In this document: one piece after another, positions 8,952-18,136 of the stretch
Position numbering within the stretch: position 1 is the stretch's first letter
How the letters are laid out: every line of letters starts with the position of its first letter
Notes under the pieces: generated by a model
Told to the model about the DNA's origin: nothing
Databases searched by the model: none
Seen by the model: the letters and a program-made list of their open reading frames with translations, nothing else
Position numbers and translations under genes: made by a program
Source of the DNA: Rhizobium oryziradicis
Lineage (GTDB): Bacteria; Pseudomonadota; Alphaproteobacteria; Rhizobiales; Rhizobiaceae
Reading direction: 5' to 3'
Length of the DNA: 64,000 bases
NCBI RefSeq assembly: GCF_001939045.1
Contig: NZ_MKIM01000033.1
Location: 186,001-250,000, forward strand

Positions 8952-8974
8952 GATAACGCTGATACAGTATTGAT

Positions 8975-9697
8975 ATGGCAAGCACCCAAAGCCTTCTTGA
9001 ATTGCTCTCCCCCTACCCTCCGGGCTGGGGTGGAACTTTGCTGTCTGGGGCTATGGCGACGCTTGCCATTTCAGGCGGTGCCTTTCTGATCGGGTTACTG
9101 ATTGGCATGGTCGGCGCGCTGGGCAAACTGTCTGGCAATCGCGTTTTGAAAGCTGTGCTCAATCTCTACACGACCACGATCCGGGCGGTGCCTGAGCTGA
9201 TTTTGATCGTCGGCCTCTACTATGCGGGTACCGATGGATTAAACCATTTGCTCCATGCATTCGATGTGCCACCCATTGAGGTCAATGGTTTTGTCGCGGC
9301 GGTTGTCGTTTTAGGATTCGTGCAAGGTGCCTATGCAACCGAAGTGCTCAGAGGTGCAATTCTCGCCATTCCGGTCGGCCAGGTTGAGGCGGCGAGGGCT
9401 TTTGGTATGGCCCCATTCTTGCGGTTCAGGCGGGTGATTTTTCCGGCTCTTTTGCCCAACGCCCTGCCCGGCCTTGCCAATTTGTGGATGGCCGTGACCA
9501 AAGACAGCGCGCTTGTTGCCGTGGTAGGGTATCAGGAACTTGCCCTTGCCACCCGATTGGCGGGGGCGAGCACGAAACATTATTTTTTGTTCTTTTTCGC
9601 GGCAGCCTGTCTCTATCTGGTCATAAGCCTTGTTTCCAATTTTCTGTTTATGCTGATTGAGCGCCGGGTCCGGCGCGGCCAGCCGACACTGGCTTAA
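8975..9697 (+). CDS. Amino-acid ABC importer, permease 1 (HisQ type)
   Basis: The 240-residue inner-membrane protein has the EAA loop (EAARAFGMAPFLRFRRVIFPALLPNALPGLANLW) of the HisMQ family and about five transmembrane helices. It forms the channel with permease 2. It starts 23 bp after the binding-protein stop. Confidence 0.93.
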   Translation: MASTQSLLELLSPYPPGWGGTLLSGAMATLAISGGAFLIGLLIGMVGALGKLSGNRVLKAVLNLYTTTIRAVPELILIVGLYYAGTDGLNHLLHAFDVPPIEVNGFVAAVVVLGFVQGAYATEVLRGAILAIPVGQVEAARAFGMAPFLRFRRVIFPALLPNALPGLANLWMAVTKDSALVAVVGYQELALATRLAGASTKHYFLFFFAAACLYLVISLVSNFLFMLIERRVRRGQPTLA

Positions 9698-9707
9698 GGG
9701 GCGAAAA

Positions 9708-10397
9708 ATGGATTTTTCATGGATCGCCCGATATTGGCCGCTTTTGCTTTCAGGTGCGTGGCAAACGGTAACGCTCCTGGTTCTCTCTGTCGCTTTTGGA
9801 TTTGTCATTGCAATTGGCTTGGCGTTTGCACAAGTGCGCGGTGGACGAACCCTTCGCTGGTTGTCAAAATCCTATTGTGCTTTCTTTCGTGGAACACCGC
9901 TGCTCATTCAGCTCTGGTTGCTGTATTACGGCGTTGGCTCCCTCCTGCCGATGATTCCGGGCATACGCCATAGTATTTTTTGGCCAGTTTTGCGTGAAGG
10001 TTTCTTTTTTGCGGTGGTCAGTTTCACGCTGAACTATGCTGCCTACGAAGCTGAAGTGTTGCGCGGCGCGCTTTTGGCTGTGCCAAAAGGTGAGTTGGAG
10101 GCCGGGCGCGCCTTTGGCATGGGCCGCTTTACCTTGATCAGGCGGATCTGGTTGCCGCGCGCCATTCGTATCGCTTTGCCGACCATTGCCGGCGAAGTGG
10201 TGATGCAGCTGAAATCCACCCCCCTCGCCTTCACGGTTACAGTGATGGATTTGTATGCCGTGGCTTACAAAGTTCGACAAGATACATTGCTGGTCTATGA
10301 ACCGCTGATTGTTGTCACCGTCTTTTATCTCATTTTGACTGCCATAATCGCGCGCGCGTTTCACATTGTCGAAGCGCAGGTTCCCGTGCGCCGTTAA
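9708..10397 (+). CDS. Amino-acid ABC importer, permease 2 (HisM type)
   Basis: The 229-residue HisM-like permease has the EAA loop LEAGRAFGMGRFTLIRRIWLPRAIRIALP. The ATG at 9708 is preceded by TAAGGGGCG and lies 10 bases after the first permease stop, which favours it over a start inside that gene. It pairs with permease 1. Confidence 0.93.
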   Translation: MDFSWIARYWPLLLSGAWQTVTLLVLSVAFGFVIAIGLAFAQVRGGRTLRWLSKSYCAFFRGTPLLIQLWLLYYGVGSLLPMIPGIRHSIFWPVLREGFFFAVVSFTLNYAAYEAEVLRGALLAVPKGELEAGRAFGMGRFTLIRRIWLPRAIRIALPTIAGEVVMQLKSTPLAFTVTVMDLYAVAYKVRQDTLLVYEPLIVVTVFYLILTAIIARAFHIVEAQVPVRR

Positions 10398-10415
10398 CGA
10401 GGAAACAGGAAAGCA

Positions 10416-11327
10416 ATGACGAAACTTCGTATTCTTGATGGCGGCATGAGCCGCGAATTGATCCGCCTCGGCGCAGAACTGAAGCAGCCAGAGTGGTCGG
10501 CACTGGCGCTGATGAACACGCCCGAGATAGTGCGGCAGGTTCATGCAGAATTTATTGCCGCTGGTGCCGATGTTGTGACAACCAACAGCTATGCGCTTGT
10601 GCCGTTTCATATTGGCGAAGAGCGCTTCCGCAAGGACGGCCCTGCCCTGATTTCACGGTGTGGGAGACTTGCTCGCGAAGCGGCAGATGCTATTTCTGAT
10701 CGTAAAATCAGTGTGGCAGGTTCGCTCCCACCTATTTTTGGGTCATACGAGCCGCAGAATTTTGATTCATCGCGGGTGCAAGATTATCTCAAAACGCTGG
10801 TTGACGGCCTTGAGCCCTTTGTCGATGTTTGGCTTGGCGAAACGCTCAGCCTGATTGCCGAAGGCGAGGCTGTGCGCGTTGCCGTTGCCAAAACCGGCAA
10901 GCCCTTTTGGATATCTTTCACCCTCGCTGATGAAGACGAACAAGTTTCGGGTGGCGCGCCAAAGTTGCGCTCTGGCGAATTGGTCAAGGATGCAGCACTT
11001 TGGGCAGCAGATTCCGGCGCATCGGCTTTATTGTTCAATTGCAGCAAGCCGGAAGTGATGCTTGCAGCTGTTGAAACAGCGGCGGCTGTGTTCAAGGACA
11101 AGGGTGTTTCACTGGAAATTGGCGTCTACGCCAACGCGTTTGAGGGCGAGCAAGGCGACGCAGCAGCCAATGAAGGGCTGCATGAGACTCGGGCCGATTT
11201 GACGGATGATGCTTATTCGCGCTTTGCATGTACATGGGCAGATGCCGGTGCCACGATGATTGGCGGATGTTGCGGCATTGGGGCCGCCCATATTCACGAG
11301 GTTGCCAGAGTGCTGCACGCACGCTGA
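10416..11327 (+). CDS. Homocysteine S-methyltransferase family protein
   Basis: Enzymes of this family (MmuM, YagD) move a methyl group from S-methylmethionine or a related donor to homocysteine, making methionine. The 303-residue protein starts ILDGGMSRELIRLGAEL and has the Zn-binding cysteines in LLFNCSKPE and near the C-terminus in MIGGCCGIGAAH. It lies 18 bp after the ABC permease, so the importer may bring in S-methylmethionine or another methylated amino acid. The exact donor is inferred. Confidence 0.88.
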   Translation: MTKLRILDGGMSRELIRLGAELKQPEWSALALMNTPEIVRQVHAEFIAAGADVVTTNSYALVPFHIGEERFRKDGPALISRCGRLAREAADAISDRKISVAGSLPPIFGSYEPQNFDSSRVQDYLKTLVDGLEPFVDVWLGETLSLIAEGEAVRVAVAKTGKPFWISFTLADEDEQVSGGAPKLRSGELVKDAALWAADSGASALLFNCSKPEVMLAAVETAAAVFKDKGVSLEIGVYANAFEGEQGDAAANEGLHETRADLTDDAYSRFACTWADAGATMIGGCCGIGAAHIHEVARVLHAR

Positions 11328-11339
11328 GCATGTTGACTT

Positions 11340-11378
11340 TTTCCTGCGTAAAATCTGGGTTGGATCTTACGCAGGAAA
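11340..11378. terminator. Convergent hairpin between methyltransferase and importer genes
   Basis: TTTCCTGCGTAA and TTACGCAGGAAA are perfect 12-bp arms around a 15-base loop, 13 bp after the methyltransferase stop. A second, shorter hairpin (CATCGG / CCGATG) follows at about 11390-11416. They separate two convergent operons. Confidence 0.6.
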
Positions 11379-11429
11379 TTGCCGACAGCATCGGACCTAA
11401 AAGTGTGAACCGATGTTAGGCACCATGCT

Positions 11430-12452
11430 TTAACGTGCGCTGTCTTTGCGCATGATCCAAACAAAAGCGACGCAGCCAACGATGCCGGTGACAATCCCAA
11501 TCGGCATATCTTCCGGTGCCACGGCCAATCGTGCCACAAGATCGGCCAGAATAAGCACCAAGCCACCAACCAAAGCAGACATTGGCAAGACGCGGGCATT
11601 GTCAGACCCCACCATGGCGCGGACCATATGTGGCACCATCAAACCCACAAAACCAATGGCTCCGGAAAATGCCACCATTGTGCCCGTCACGAGGGCTGCA
11701 ACAACAAAGAGGATGAGGCGAAAACGGGCGACGTTGACGCCCAATGTTGTTGCGGTTTCATCGCCCATGGCCATGGCGTTCAAGGGTTGCACGTTGGGAA
11801 GCAGATAAACAAGGGCCGCGAACAGAACAAGTGCCGGGTAGAGCAAGTGCTGCCATTGGGCGAGACCAAGCCCTCCCAGCATCCAGAACATCACCGTTTG
11901 TGTTGCGCGGGGATCTCCTAAAAACACCAGAAGATTGCCAAGGGCTGTGAAGAAGAAAGCGACAATCACGCCCGATAGCACCAGCCGATCTGCCTGCATG
12001 CCGCGCCGCGCACCCGCCACCAAGGGTACCAAAGCCGTTGCCATCAAGGCACCGGCAAATGCAAAGAGTGGAACGGTGAAAAGGCCAAATACCATGCCTG
12101 TATGCAGCAAGGCGATGATGGCTCCAAAGGCGGCACCCGATGATACGCCAAGCAAATGCGGGTCCGCCAGCGGATTGCGTGTGGCTGGCTGCAAGACTGC
12201 CCCCGTCAGAGCAAGCCCGGCACCAACAAGACCACCAAGCAACACCCTTGGAAACCTGACATCCCAGACGATGCTGTCGCGCCCTTGTGACCAATCAGCC
12301 GCAAAGCTGTCAGCATGAAGGTGATTGGCAACAATTTTCCAAACCGTGACTACAGGTATGGGGGCAGAACCTAAGGAAACCCCGGCGCTGATGGTGATCA
12401 ACACCAGAGTGAAAAGAAATGTGGGCCAGAAAACCTTTTTTATACAATGCAC
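11430..12452 (-). CDS. btuC: Cobalamin-type ABC importer, permease (FecCD/BtuC family)
   Basis: The 340-residue FecCD-family permease has about ten transmembrane helices. Signatures include ATRNPLADPHLLGVSSGAAFGA, LSGVIVAFFFTALGN and AFSGAIGFVGLMVPHMVRAMVG. The family serves iron siderophores or vitamin B12. B12 is preferred here because the operon starts with a cobalamin riboswitch. It is the third gene, 15 bp after the binding protein. Confidence 0.87.
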   Translation of the reverse strand: MHCIKKVFWPTFLFTLVLITISAGVSLGSAPIPVVTVWKIVANHLHADSFAADWSQGRDSIVWDVRFPRVLLGGLVGAGLALTGAVLQPATRNPLADPHLLGVSSGAAFGAIIALLHTGMVFGLFTVPLFAFAGALMATALVPLVAGARRGMQADRLVLSGVIVAFFFTALGNLLVFLGDPRATQTVMFWMLGGLGLAQWQHLLYPALVLFAALVYLLPNVQPLNAMAMGDETATTLGVNVARFRLILFVVAALVTGTMVAFSGAIGFVGLMVPHMVRAMVGSDNARVLPMSALVGGLVLILADLVARLAVAPEDMPIGIVTGIVGCVAFVWIMRKDSAR

Positions 12453-12467
12453 AATGAAAGCCTGGCC

Positions 12468-13427
12468 TTACAATGACTGAGGATGAAAAGCAGCGGCCAG
12501 CCGCGCAATGGCATCAATATTGCGTGGACCAGGTGTTGCTTCGACGTAATCCAGCACGATGAACCGCTTGTTTTTCACGGCATCAATGTTCTTGAAAGCC
12601 GGGTTTTGCATCATGAAATCGATTTTCTGTTGCGCAGTGACATTGCCATAATTGACAATGATAATCACTTGCGGGTTTCGCTCAATCACGGGTTCCCAAG
12701 ACACTTCGGTCCAGCTTTTCTGGACGTCATCCATAATGTTGATGCCGCCCGCCGCCTCGATCATTGCGGTGGGAATGCCGAAGCGACCGGAGGTGAAAGG
12801 TTTTTGCTCACCGGAATCGTAAACAAACACCCGCTCGGGTTTGTCCGTCTTGCTGATTTTTGCCTGAATGGTTGCAAGTTGCTGGCGGTATCCATCAACA
12901 AGCTTTTGCGCGCGATCTTCCACTCTGAAGATTGTGCCAAGGTTCAACAGATCCACGAACATATCGTCCATGGTCGGTTTTTGCTTTTGCATGATGTGAA
13001 TACAGCTTTCAGTCAACTCATAGACCTTGATGCCCAGAGGTGCCAAGGTTTCGGGTGTAACCTCTCCACCCACTTTCATGCCGTAATTCCACCCGGCGAA
13101 ATAAAAATCCGCGTCGGCATTGAGCAGCACTTCTTTGGTGGGATATTTCGCTGAAAGTTCTGGCAATTGCTGGATGCCATCGCGCAGTTTTTCATCCAGT
13201 GTTTTCCAGCCCGAAACGCCGGTATAGCCAACCATGTGATCCTGTAGTTTCAGAGCCAGCATCATCTCGGTTAAATTGACATCATTGGAGATGGCGCGGG
13301 TCGGTGCCTTGTCGAAGGTAACGTCACGGTTACAGCTTTTCACTGTGACGGGTGCGGCCGATGCGGCGGTGGCACCCCCCGCTGCGAAGAACGCTGAGAG
13401 GAGGAGAGCGGTTGCGATTTTCTTCAT
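12468..13427 (-). CDS. btuF: Cobalamin-type ABC importer, periplasmic binding protein
   Basis: The 319-residue class III (BtuF/FecB-like) binding protein has a signal peptide (MKKIATALLLSAFFAAGGATAASA). The mature start VTVKSCNRDVTFDKAPTRAISNDVN is typical of the fold, with two lobes joined by a long helix. It captures the corrinoid or metal complex in the periplasm. The role as a B12 protein rests on the riboswitch. Confidence 0.85.
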   Translation of the reverse strand: MKKIATALLLSAFFAAGGATAASAAPVTVKSCNRDVTFDKAPTRAISNDVNLTEMMLALKLQDHMVGYTGVSGWKTLDEKLRDGIQQLPELSAKYPTKEVLLNADADFYFAGWNYGMKVGGEVTPETLAPLGIKVYELTESCIHIMQKQKPTMDDMFVDLLNLGTIFRVEDRAQKLVDGYRQQLATIQAKISKTDKPERVFVYDSGEQKPFTSGRFGIPTAMIEAAGGINIMDDVQKSWTEVSWEPVIERNPQVIIIVNYGNVTAQQKIDFMMQNPAFKNIDAVKNKRFIVLDYVEATPGPRNIDAIARLAAAFHPQSL

Positions 13428-13439
13428 GATGTGACCCGG

Positions 13440-14231
13440 TCAGGAATTGAGTGCAAAGGAAAAATGGTGACTGGCACCATCCGAAATGGCATGTGCGTGC
13501 GTTTTGACATTAAACGCGCTGGAGATATGCTCAGGCGTCAGCACCTCTTTGGGCGGGCCACAAGCGATCATCTCGCCATTGTGCAATATGGCTGCCTTGG
13601 TGGCGAAACCTGCCGCCAGATTGATATCGTGCAGCGTCGTGATAATGGTGATGCCGAGACCGGCCAGAAGGTCCAGAATTTCCAGTTGATTGCGGATATC
13701 GAGATGGTTCGAGGGTTCATCCAGAATGAGCAATTGCGGCTCTTGCGCCAGCGCACGCGCCACCAGAACACGTTGTTTTTCGCCACCGGACAGCGTACCA
13801 AAAGATCGCTTTTCCATCCCACGCAGGTTTAGGTGTTCCATGGCGTGATGCGCTTTTGCGCGGTTTTCAGACGCATTGCTGCTGAGGCCTTTGCGCCAGG
13901 GTATCCGCCCCATCAGCACGATATCTTCGACGGTGAATGGGAAAGACGCGGGCGTTTCCTGCACTACGACCGCGATGCGCCGGGCAATATCGCGGGAAGA
14001 CAGGCTTTCGAAATTTTGACCATCGAGTAGTACCCTCCCCTCACTGGGTTTCACGGCGCGATAGAGGCAACGCAACAATGTGGTTTTGCCAGCGCCATTG
14101 GGCCCAACAATCGCCAGAAGGTCACCCGCTTGGATCGATAACGTGATGGAGTGGAGCAGCCGGTGCCCACCCGGAGGTGTATAGCAGAGATTTTCGACGG
14201 CGAGTGCCGCGCCTTGCGTGTTACAACTCAC
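13440..14231 (-). CDS. btuD: Cobalamin-type ABC importer, ATP-binding protein
   Basis: The FecE/BtuD-type ATPase has Walker A GPNGAGKTT, signature LSGGEKQRVLVARAL and Walker B LLILDEPSNHLDI. The open frame runs back to 14582, but that extra 117-residue part is encoded by the riboswitch and its linker and has no protein homology. I place the start at the GTG at 14231, preceded by GCAGGGGGCG, giving 263 residues, the usual size. It is the first gene of the btuDFC-type operon. Confidence 0.88.
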   Translation of the reverse strand: MSCNTQGAALAVENLCYTPPGGHRLLHSITLSIQAGDLLAIVGPNGAGKTTLLRCLYRAVKPSEGRVLLDGQNFESLSSRDIARRIAVVVQETPASFPFTVEDIVLMGRIPWRKGLSSNASENRAKAHHAMEHLNLRGMEKRSFGTLSGGEKQRVLVARALAQEPQLLILDEPSNHLDIRNQLEILDLLAGLGITIITTLHDINLAAGFATKAAILHNGEMIACGPPKEVLTPEHISSAFNVKTHAHAISDGASHHFSFALNS

Positions 14232-14380
14232 CAGCGCCCCCTGCCCTTTGAAGGAGCAAGGCTTATGACCACTGGAAACAGAGCCAGTGTCGAAATTGAA
14301 TTTGGCCACGCCATTTGGCGCGCCCTGAGCCTTGATAGTGCCATCGGAACACCCCGTCCGCTGCGGTTGAACATGCGAAT

Positions 14381-14561
14381 GGCAGGTCTCCTGGCTCGCG
14401 GGTCGCTGCTGGCCTGCGCCTTCCCGGTTGTTCACCAGTGGCATGATGCAGACGTGCTCGCCGCTTACAGTTGCGGGGGCAGCCGCGGTCTCGGTCCCTT
14501 TTGGGTCGTCCTCACCGCGTTCCCTTTTCAGCCGCAGCCTCTTTTCGAAAGCTGCAGCACC
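14381..14561 (-). promoter_or_regulatory. Cobalamin (B12) riboswitch
   Basis: On the minus strand the conserved cobalamin-riboswitch blocks occur in order: GGTGCTGCAG, AAAAGGGAACGCGGTG, GGCTGCCCCCGCAACTGTAA, GCCACTGG, CCGGGAAGGC and AGCCAGGAGACCTGCC. The leader ends about 150 bases before the ATPase start. Binding of adenosylcobalamin would shut off the importer. The layout is a textbook match, so only the exact ends are uncertain. Confidence 0.93.
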
Positions 14562-14794
14562 ATTCAAAGTTATCACTGCCATGGAGATGTGTTCCGCGCA
14601 AGTCTGACGTTAGATATATGTCGTGTTTTGGTATAACATTACATTTATTTCGTCAATGCGTTTGCTCGTGCCGACTTTTGCGGTGCTTGTTGATTTTTGC
14701 AGAGATAGGCTGTGTATATTTGTGAACTTGCACCCAAGGATTGCTAAGTAATCTTTTTGCGGATGACGCGCTTTCTCCACGCACCAGCCAGTTT

Positions 14795-16270
14795 CTAGAT
14801 GAATCTGACTGGTGCCTGGAGGTGTTCGTCTTGATTATTTCGCCCACCCATTTCGACAATGGGTGGCTGGGCGTTGGCCGGGAGCGGGCTTTCGTAGGCT
14901 TTTCCTTTTCGACGCGCCACCAGATCTTGCAAGGCGGCTTCGCGTAAATGGTCGCTCTCAAATGCGGCCCTGCCGGTTGCTGCCATCACCTTGGCCGTGG
15001 CGACCATGCCCTTATGGGCCATCTTGCTTTTGCCTTGGGCCACAAGCTGCCATGTGTGAAATGGGGTGCCGATGGCGCAGGTTGGACCATCGGCTTGCAC
15101 GGTCGGAACGACCCAGCTCACATCACCCACATCCGTCGAACCGGTGATGATTGGAGTTCTATCGTGGGCGGGGATGATGAAGTCGGCCAAGGGCACGTCC
15201 CGCTCACTCAGCTGTTCGGTGCGCCAAGGTGCTGATATTTCGGCGGGCGTAAGCGTGGCGCGGATTTCCTCTGCAAATGCCCGGTCGGCATCATCGAAAG
15301 GTGGCGGCCCCAGTTCTTCCCACGCCTGCTGCATAACGTCCATCAATGGACCGTTGGTGATCACATTGGAAACGGCGCTGATAACCTGGGATTCCACGTG
15401 GGTTTCCGTCATCAATGCCGCGCCCTCGGCGATTTTATGTACGCGGGCAACCAACTCGCGCATGCCATCCAGTTCAGGAGCACGGATCAGATAACGCACT
15501 TTGGAATAGGCCTGCACAACATTGGGTGAAATACCACCCGCATCGAGAATAGCAGCATGCACGCGGCAATCAGATGGCATATGCTCGCGCATATAATTGA
15601 CGCCGACGCTCATCAGCTCGACGGCGTCAAGCGCGCTGCGTCCAAGTTCAGGATTTGCCCCTGCGTGTGCCGCCCTCCCCCGGAAGGTGAAATCGACTCT
15701 GGAATTGGCAAGCGAGGTAGAGCGTTGGACGGCGGCGAATGAACTGGGGTGCCAACTGATGGCGATGTCGACGCCCTCGAACGCCCCCTCGCGAACCATA
15801 AACGCCTTGGCCGCTCCCCCCTCTTCCGCCGGGCATCCATAATAGCGCACGCGACCGGGTAGTCCTTTTTCCTTCAACCAATCTTTCAATGCGGATGCAG
15901 CTAACAGAGCGGCTGACCCCAGCAAATTATGGCCGCATCCGTGGCCATTTCCGCCGGCGTGAACGGGACGGTGTTCTGCGACACCCGCTTCCTGGCTGAG
16001 GCCGGACAGTGCATCATATTCGCCGAGAAAGGCAATAACTGGTCCCCCCTCCCCTGCTTCACCCATAACAGCTGTCGGGATACCAGCGACGTGTTCGGTT
16101 ACCCGAAAGCCTTCTTGTTTGAGCATTGCAACATGCTCGGCAACAGAGGCTTCCTCCATGTAGCATGTTTCAGGCATTCCCCAGACACGATCGCTTAAGT
16201 CGATAAACGCGGGTGCCTTCTGGTCGATCACGGACCAGAGTGCGGCGGAACTATTTTGGGAGATGGTCAT
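14795..16270 (-). CDS. M20-family amidohydrolase (AbgB-like)
   Basis: The 491-residue metallopeptidase-fold hydrolase is of the AbgB type (p-aminobenzoyl-glutamate hydrolase subunit). Motifs include GHGCGHNLLGSAALLAA (metal site), AFLGEYDALSGLSQ, the Glu pair in CPAEEGGAAKAFM, and FRGRAAHAGANPELGRSALDAVELM. It cleaves amide bonds of an acylated amino acid in the cytoplasm. The ATG at 16270 has AAAGGTG upstream. No AbgA or AbgT partner is near. Confidence 0.9.
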   Translation of the reverse strand: MTISQNSSAALWSVIDQKAPAFIDLSDRVWGMPETCYMEEASVAEHVAMLKQEGFRVTEHVAGIPTAVMGEAGEGGPVIAFLGEYDALSGLSQEAGVAEHRPVHAGGNGHGCGHNLLGSAALLAASALKDWLKEKGLPGRVRYYGCPAEEGGAAKAFMVREGAFEGVDIAISWHPSSFAAVQRSTSLANSRVDFTFRGRAAHAGANPELGRSALDAVELMSVGVNYMREHMPSDCRVHAAILDAGGISPNVVQAYSKVRYLIRAPELDGMRELVARVHKIAEGAALMTETHVESQVISAVSNVITNGPLMDVMQQAWEELGPPPFDDADRAFAEEIRATLTPAEISAPWRTEQLSERDVPLADFIIPAHDRTPIITGSTDVGDVSWVVPTVQADGPTCAIGTPFHTWQLVAQGKSKMAHKGMVATAKVMAATGRAAFESDHLREAALQDLVARRKGKAYESPLPANAQPPIVEMGGRNNQDEHLQAPVRFI

Positions 16271-16397
16271 AGGGCACCTTTATTGCACAGTCTCTATATG
16301 GTCAGCATAGGCCGCTTATGGCGTGACGCAAGGGTGTTTTGTGCGCTTTCCTAGCGTGAATTTTAGGTTCCCCGCCGGCGAAAAAGGAGCGTGATTT

Positions 16398-16514
16398 GTG
16401 AAAATCATTGCCAAGAAAACGCGATGGTTGATGTCGAAACATGACAGTGAACGCACCGGACTTTTCCACGTGTTCGCCTTGGGTGGCGAGACGCAAGGAG
16501 ACCCTCATGAATAG
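16398..16514 (+). CDS. Possible 38-residue small protein
   Basis: A GTG start at 16398 has AAGGAG eight bases before it and opens a 38-codon frame ending at 16514 (MKIIAKKTRWLMSKHDSERT at the start). The product is basic and has no recognised domain. It lies in a 468-bp gap just before a parS-like site. The only support is the ribosome site and the open frame. Confidence 0.25.
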   Translation: MKIIAKKTRWLMSKHDSERTGLFHVFALGGETQGDPHE

Positions 16515-16546
16515 AGATGTGAAATGTCTCTGCTCGTGCGACGTTC

Positions 16547-16562
16547 GTTGACAGCTGTCAAC
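16547..16562. other. parS-like centromere site, copy 1
   Basis: Perfect 16-bp palindrome GTTGACAGCTGTCAAC. It fits the repABC parS consensus GTT-N4-GC-N4-AAC in every fixed position. An identical copy lies at 17829. RepB of the same replicon is the expected binder. It lies 11 kb from repC. Confidence 0.72.
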
Positions 16563-16738
16563 AGGGGATGGTGTTGAGAGATCCCCTTCCCTCCTCGTGT
16601 GTTTTTTGTCGTGAGCGAACGGTGTCTGCCCTTTGTTTTGCCGTGATTTGTAATGGCGGGTCAGCCCGGCTCGAATTGCATTGCCAGCACGAATGGACTA
16701 ACCCGTGCGGCAGAAACCAATATGATATTAAGGCTGTC

Positions 16739-17710
16739 ATGAAACGCTTCCTGCCTGACACATTCACTCTTCTGTTGATCTGTACTGTTTCCCTGGCGTC
16801 GGTTTTGCCGATCCACGGTGTTGCGGCGGATTATTTCGCGATGGCGACCAAAGTTGCCATCGCCGCTTTGTTCTTTCTGCATGGTGCGCGTTTGTCGCGC
16901 GATGTGGTGTTGGCAGGCCTTCTTCACTGGCGGCTTCACCTCTTTATTCTCGCCGTTAGCTTCGTTTTGTTTCCTTTGCTCGGGCTGGGCGCTGGCATCT
17001 TAACAAGCGGTTTTCTGCCGCCTGCGCTGGCGTTGGGCATCATTTATATCTGCGTGCTGCCGTCCACGGTTCAATCCTCCATTGCTTTCACCTCAATGGC
17101 CGGGGGCAATGTGCCTGCCGCGATCTGTGCCGCGTCAGCCTCGAATATTCTTGGCATGATTTTAACGCCGTTGTTGTGCGGCTTGCTCCTATCAGCGGGT
17201 GGTCACGGCGGTGTATCGCTGGATGCGATTTTGCAGATCTTTGTGCAATTGTTGCTTCCTTTCATGGTGGGGCAGGTGATGCAGCCTTGGGTCGGGCAGT
17301 GGGTGCGCGCTCGCAAATCTCTTCTCATGCCGATAGATCGTGGTTCCATCTTGATGGTGGTTTACGGCGCATTTAGCGAGGCCGTTATTGAGGGGATTTG
17401 GCGCAGCTATTCGCTCACTGATATTGGCGTGGTCGTGCTGATCGATATGGTCTTGCTTGCTATCGTTCTGATGCTGACGATGTTTGGCAGTCGGTTGATG
17501 GGCTTTGCCAAAGAGGATGAAATTACCATCACGTTTTGCGGCTCCAAAAAGAGCCTGGCGTCTGGCGTGCCAATGGCGAGCGCGATATTTGCGGGCCAAA
17601 GTGTTGGGGCGATCGTGATGCCTTTGATGCTGTTTCATCAAATTCAGCTCATGGCGTGTGCGGTTATTGCTCAGCACTATGCCGCTAAGGCCAAGCTGGC
17701 TGCCAAGTGA
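16739..17710 (+). CDS. Bile-acid:sodium symporter (BASS) family transporter
   Basis: The 323-residue inner-membrane protein has about nine to ten transmembrane helices and matches the SBF-like (YfeH) branch. Features include FLHGARLSRDVVLAGLLHWRLH near the start, STVQSSIAFTSMAGGNVPAAICAASASNILGMILTPLL in the middle and GSKKSLASGVPMASAIF late, the crossover motifs of this fold. The ATG at 16739 gives the usual family length; the frame extends upstream without homology. The substrate is an organic anion, not determinable here. It lies exactly between the two parS-like sites. Confidence 0.88.
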   Translation: MKRFLPDTFTLLLICTVSLASVLPIHGVAADYFAMATKVAIAALFFLHGARLSRDVVLAGLLHWRLHLFILAVSFVLFPLLGLGAGILTSGFLPPALALGIIYICVLPSTVQSSIAFTSMAGGNVPAAICAASASNILGMILTPLLCGLLLSAGGHGGVSLDAILQIFVQLLLPFMVGQVMQPWVGQWVRARKSLLMPIDRGSILMVVYGAFSEAVIEGIWRSYSLTDIGVVVLIDMVLLAIVLMLTMFGSRLMGFAKEDEITITFCGSKKSLASGVPMASAIFAGQSVGAIVMPLMLFHQIQLMACAVIAQHYAAKAKLAAK

Positions 17711-17751
17711 ATTTCACCTGTTTGGGTTAAATCTTTGAATTTGATTTTCCA

Positions 17752-17779
17752 GCCGCGAGGATCTTCTCGCGGCTTTTTC
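17752..17779 (+). terminator. Rho-independent terminator of the BASS gene
   Basis: GCCGCGAG and CTCGCGGC form an 8-bp stem with a GATCTT loop, followed directly by TTTTTC. It lies 42 bases after the stop codon. Confidence 0.85.
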
Positions 17780-17828
17780 TTTGGCGCAGTTGCTGTCTTT
17801 GATTGATAGGAGCAGGGAGGGGGAGGGC

Positions 17829-17844
17829 GTTGACAGCTGTCAAC
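17829..17844. other. parS-like centromere site, copy 2
   Basis: Second perfect copy of GTTGACAGCTGTCAAC, 1282 bp from the first and identical over all 16 bases; outside the palindrome only one flanking C is shared. The rest of the 17.7-18.1 kb gap holds the BASS terminator and no gene that I can support. Confidence 0.72.
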
Positions 17845-18136
17845 CATGCGACAAATTTTCGGTCCCTGTTACGCTTAAGTTTGTGCAGGCGTGGGCACTT
17901 CGTAAGTGGTCTTTTCAGCGTAATCTCAGCTTTATACGAAGATTGTGTGGAATCGCGATGATAGCCGCTTTTATTTTAAGGCAAGATCTGCGATAAATAC
18001 CAATGATGCCTGCATCTGGCAGCTTTGATCTGGCAAATTGCTCTCCAACTGTGTCAGAATTTCATTTTAGCAGCATCTCTAGTGAAAGTGAAAGAGCAGT
18101 TCGCTTTCGTTTGGCTGTTGTGATAACGTATTTTCA

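Noticed and set aside
14232..14582. N-terminal extension of the BtuD frame
   Set aside because: This stretch is the riboswitch and its linker, not protein; no homology.
14600..14640. Zur-like half site (GTAATGTTATA) near the riboswitch promoter
   Set aside because: Only one half fits and the other half is poor; not enough for a zinc-regulator site.
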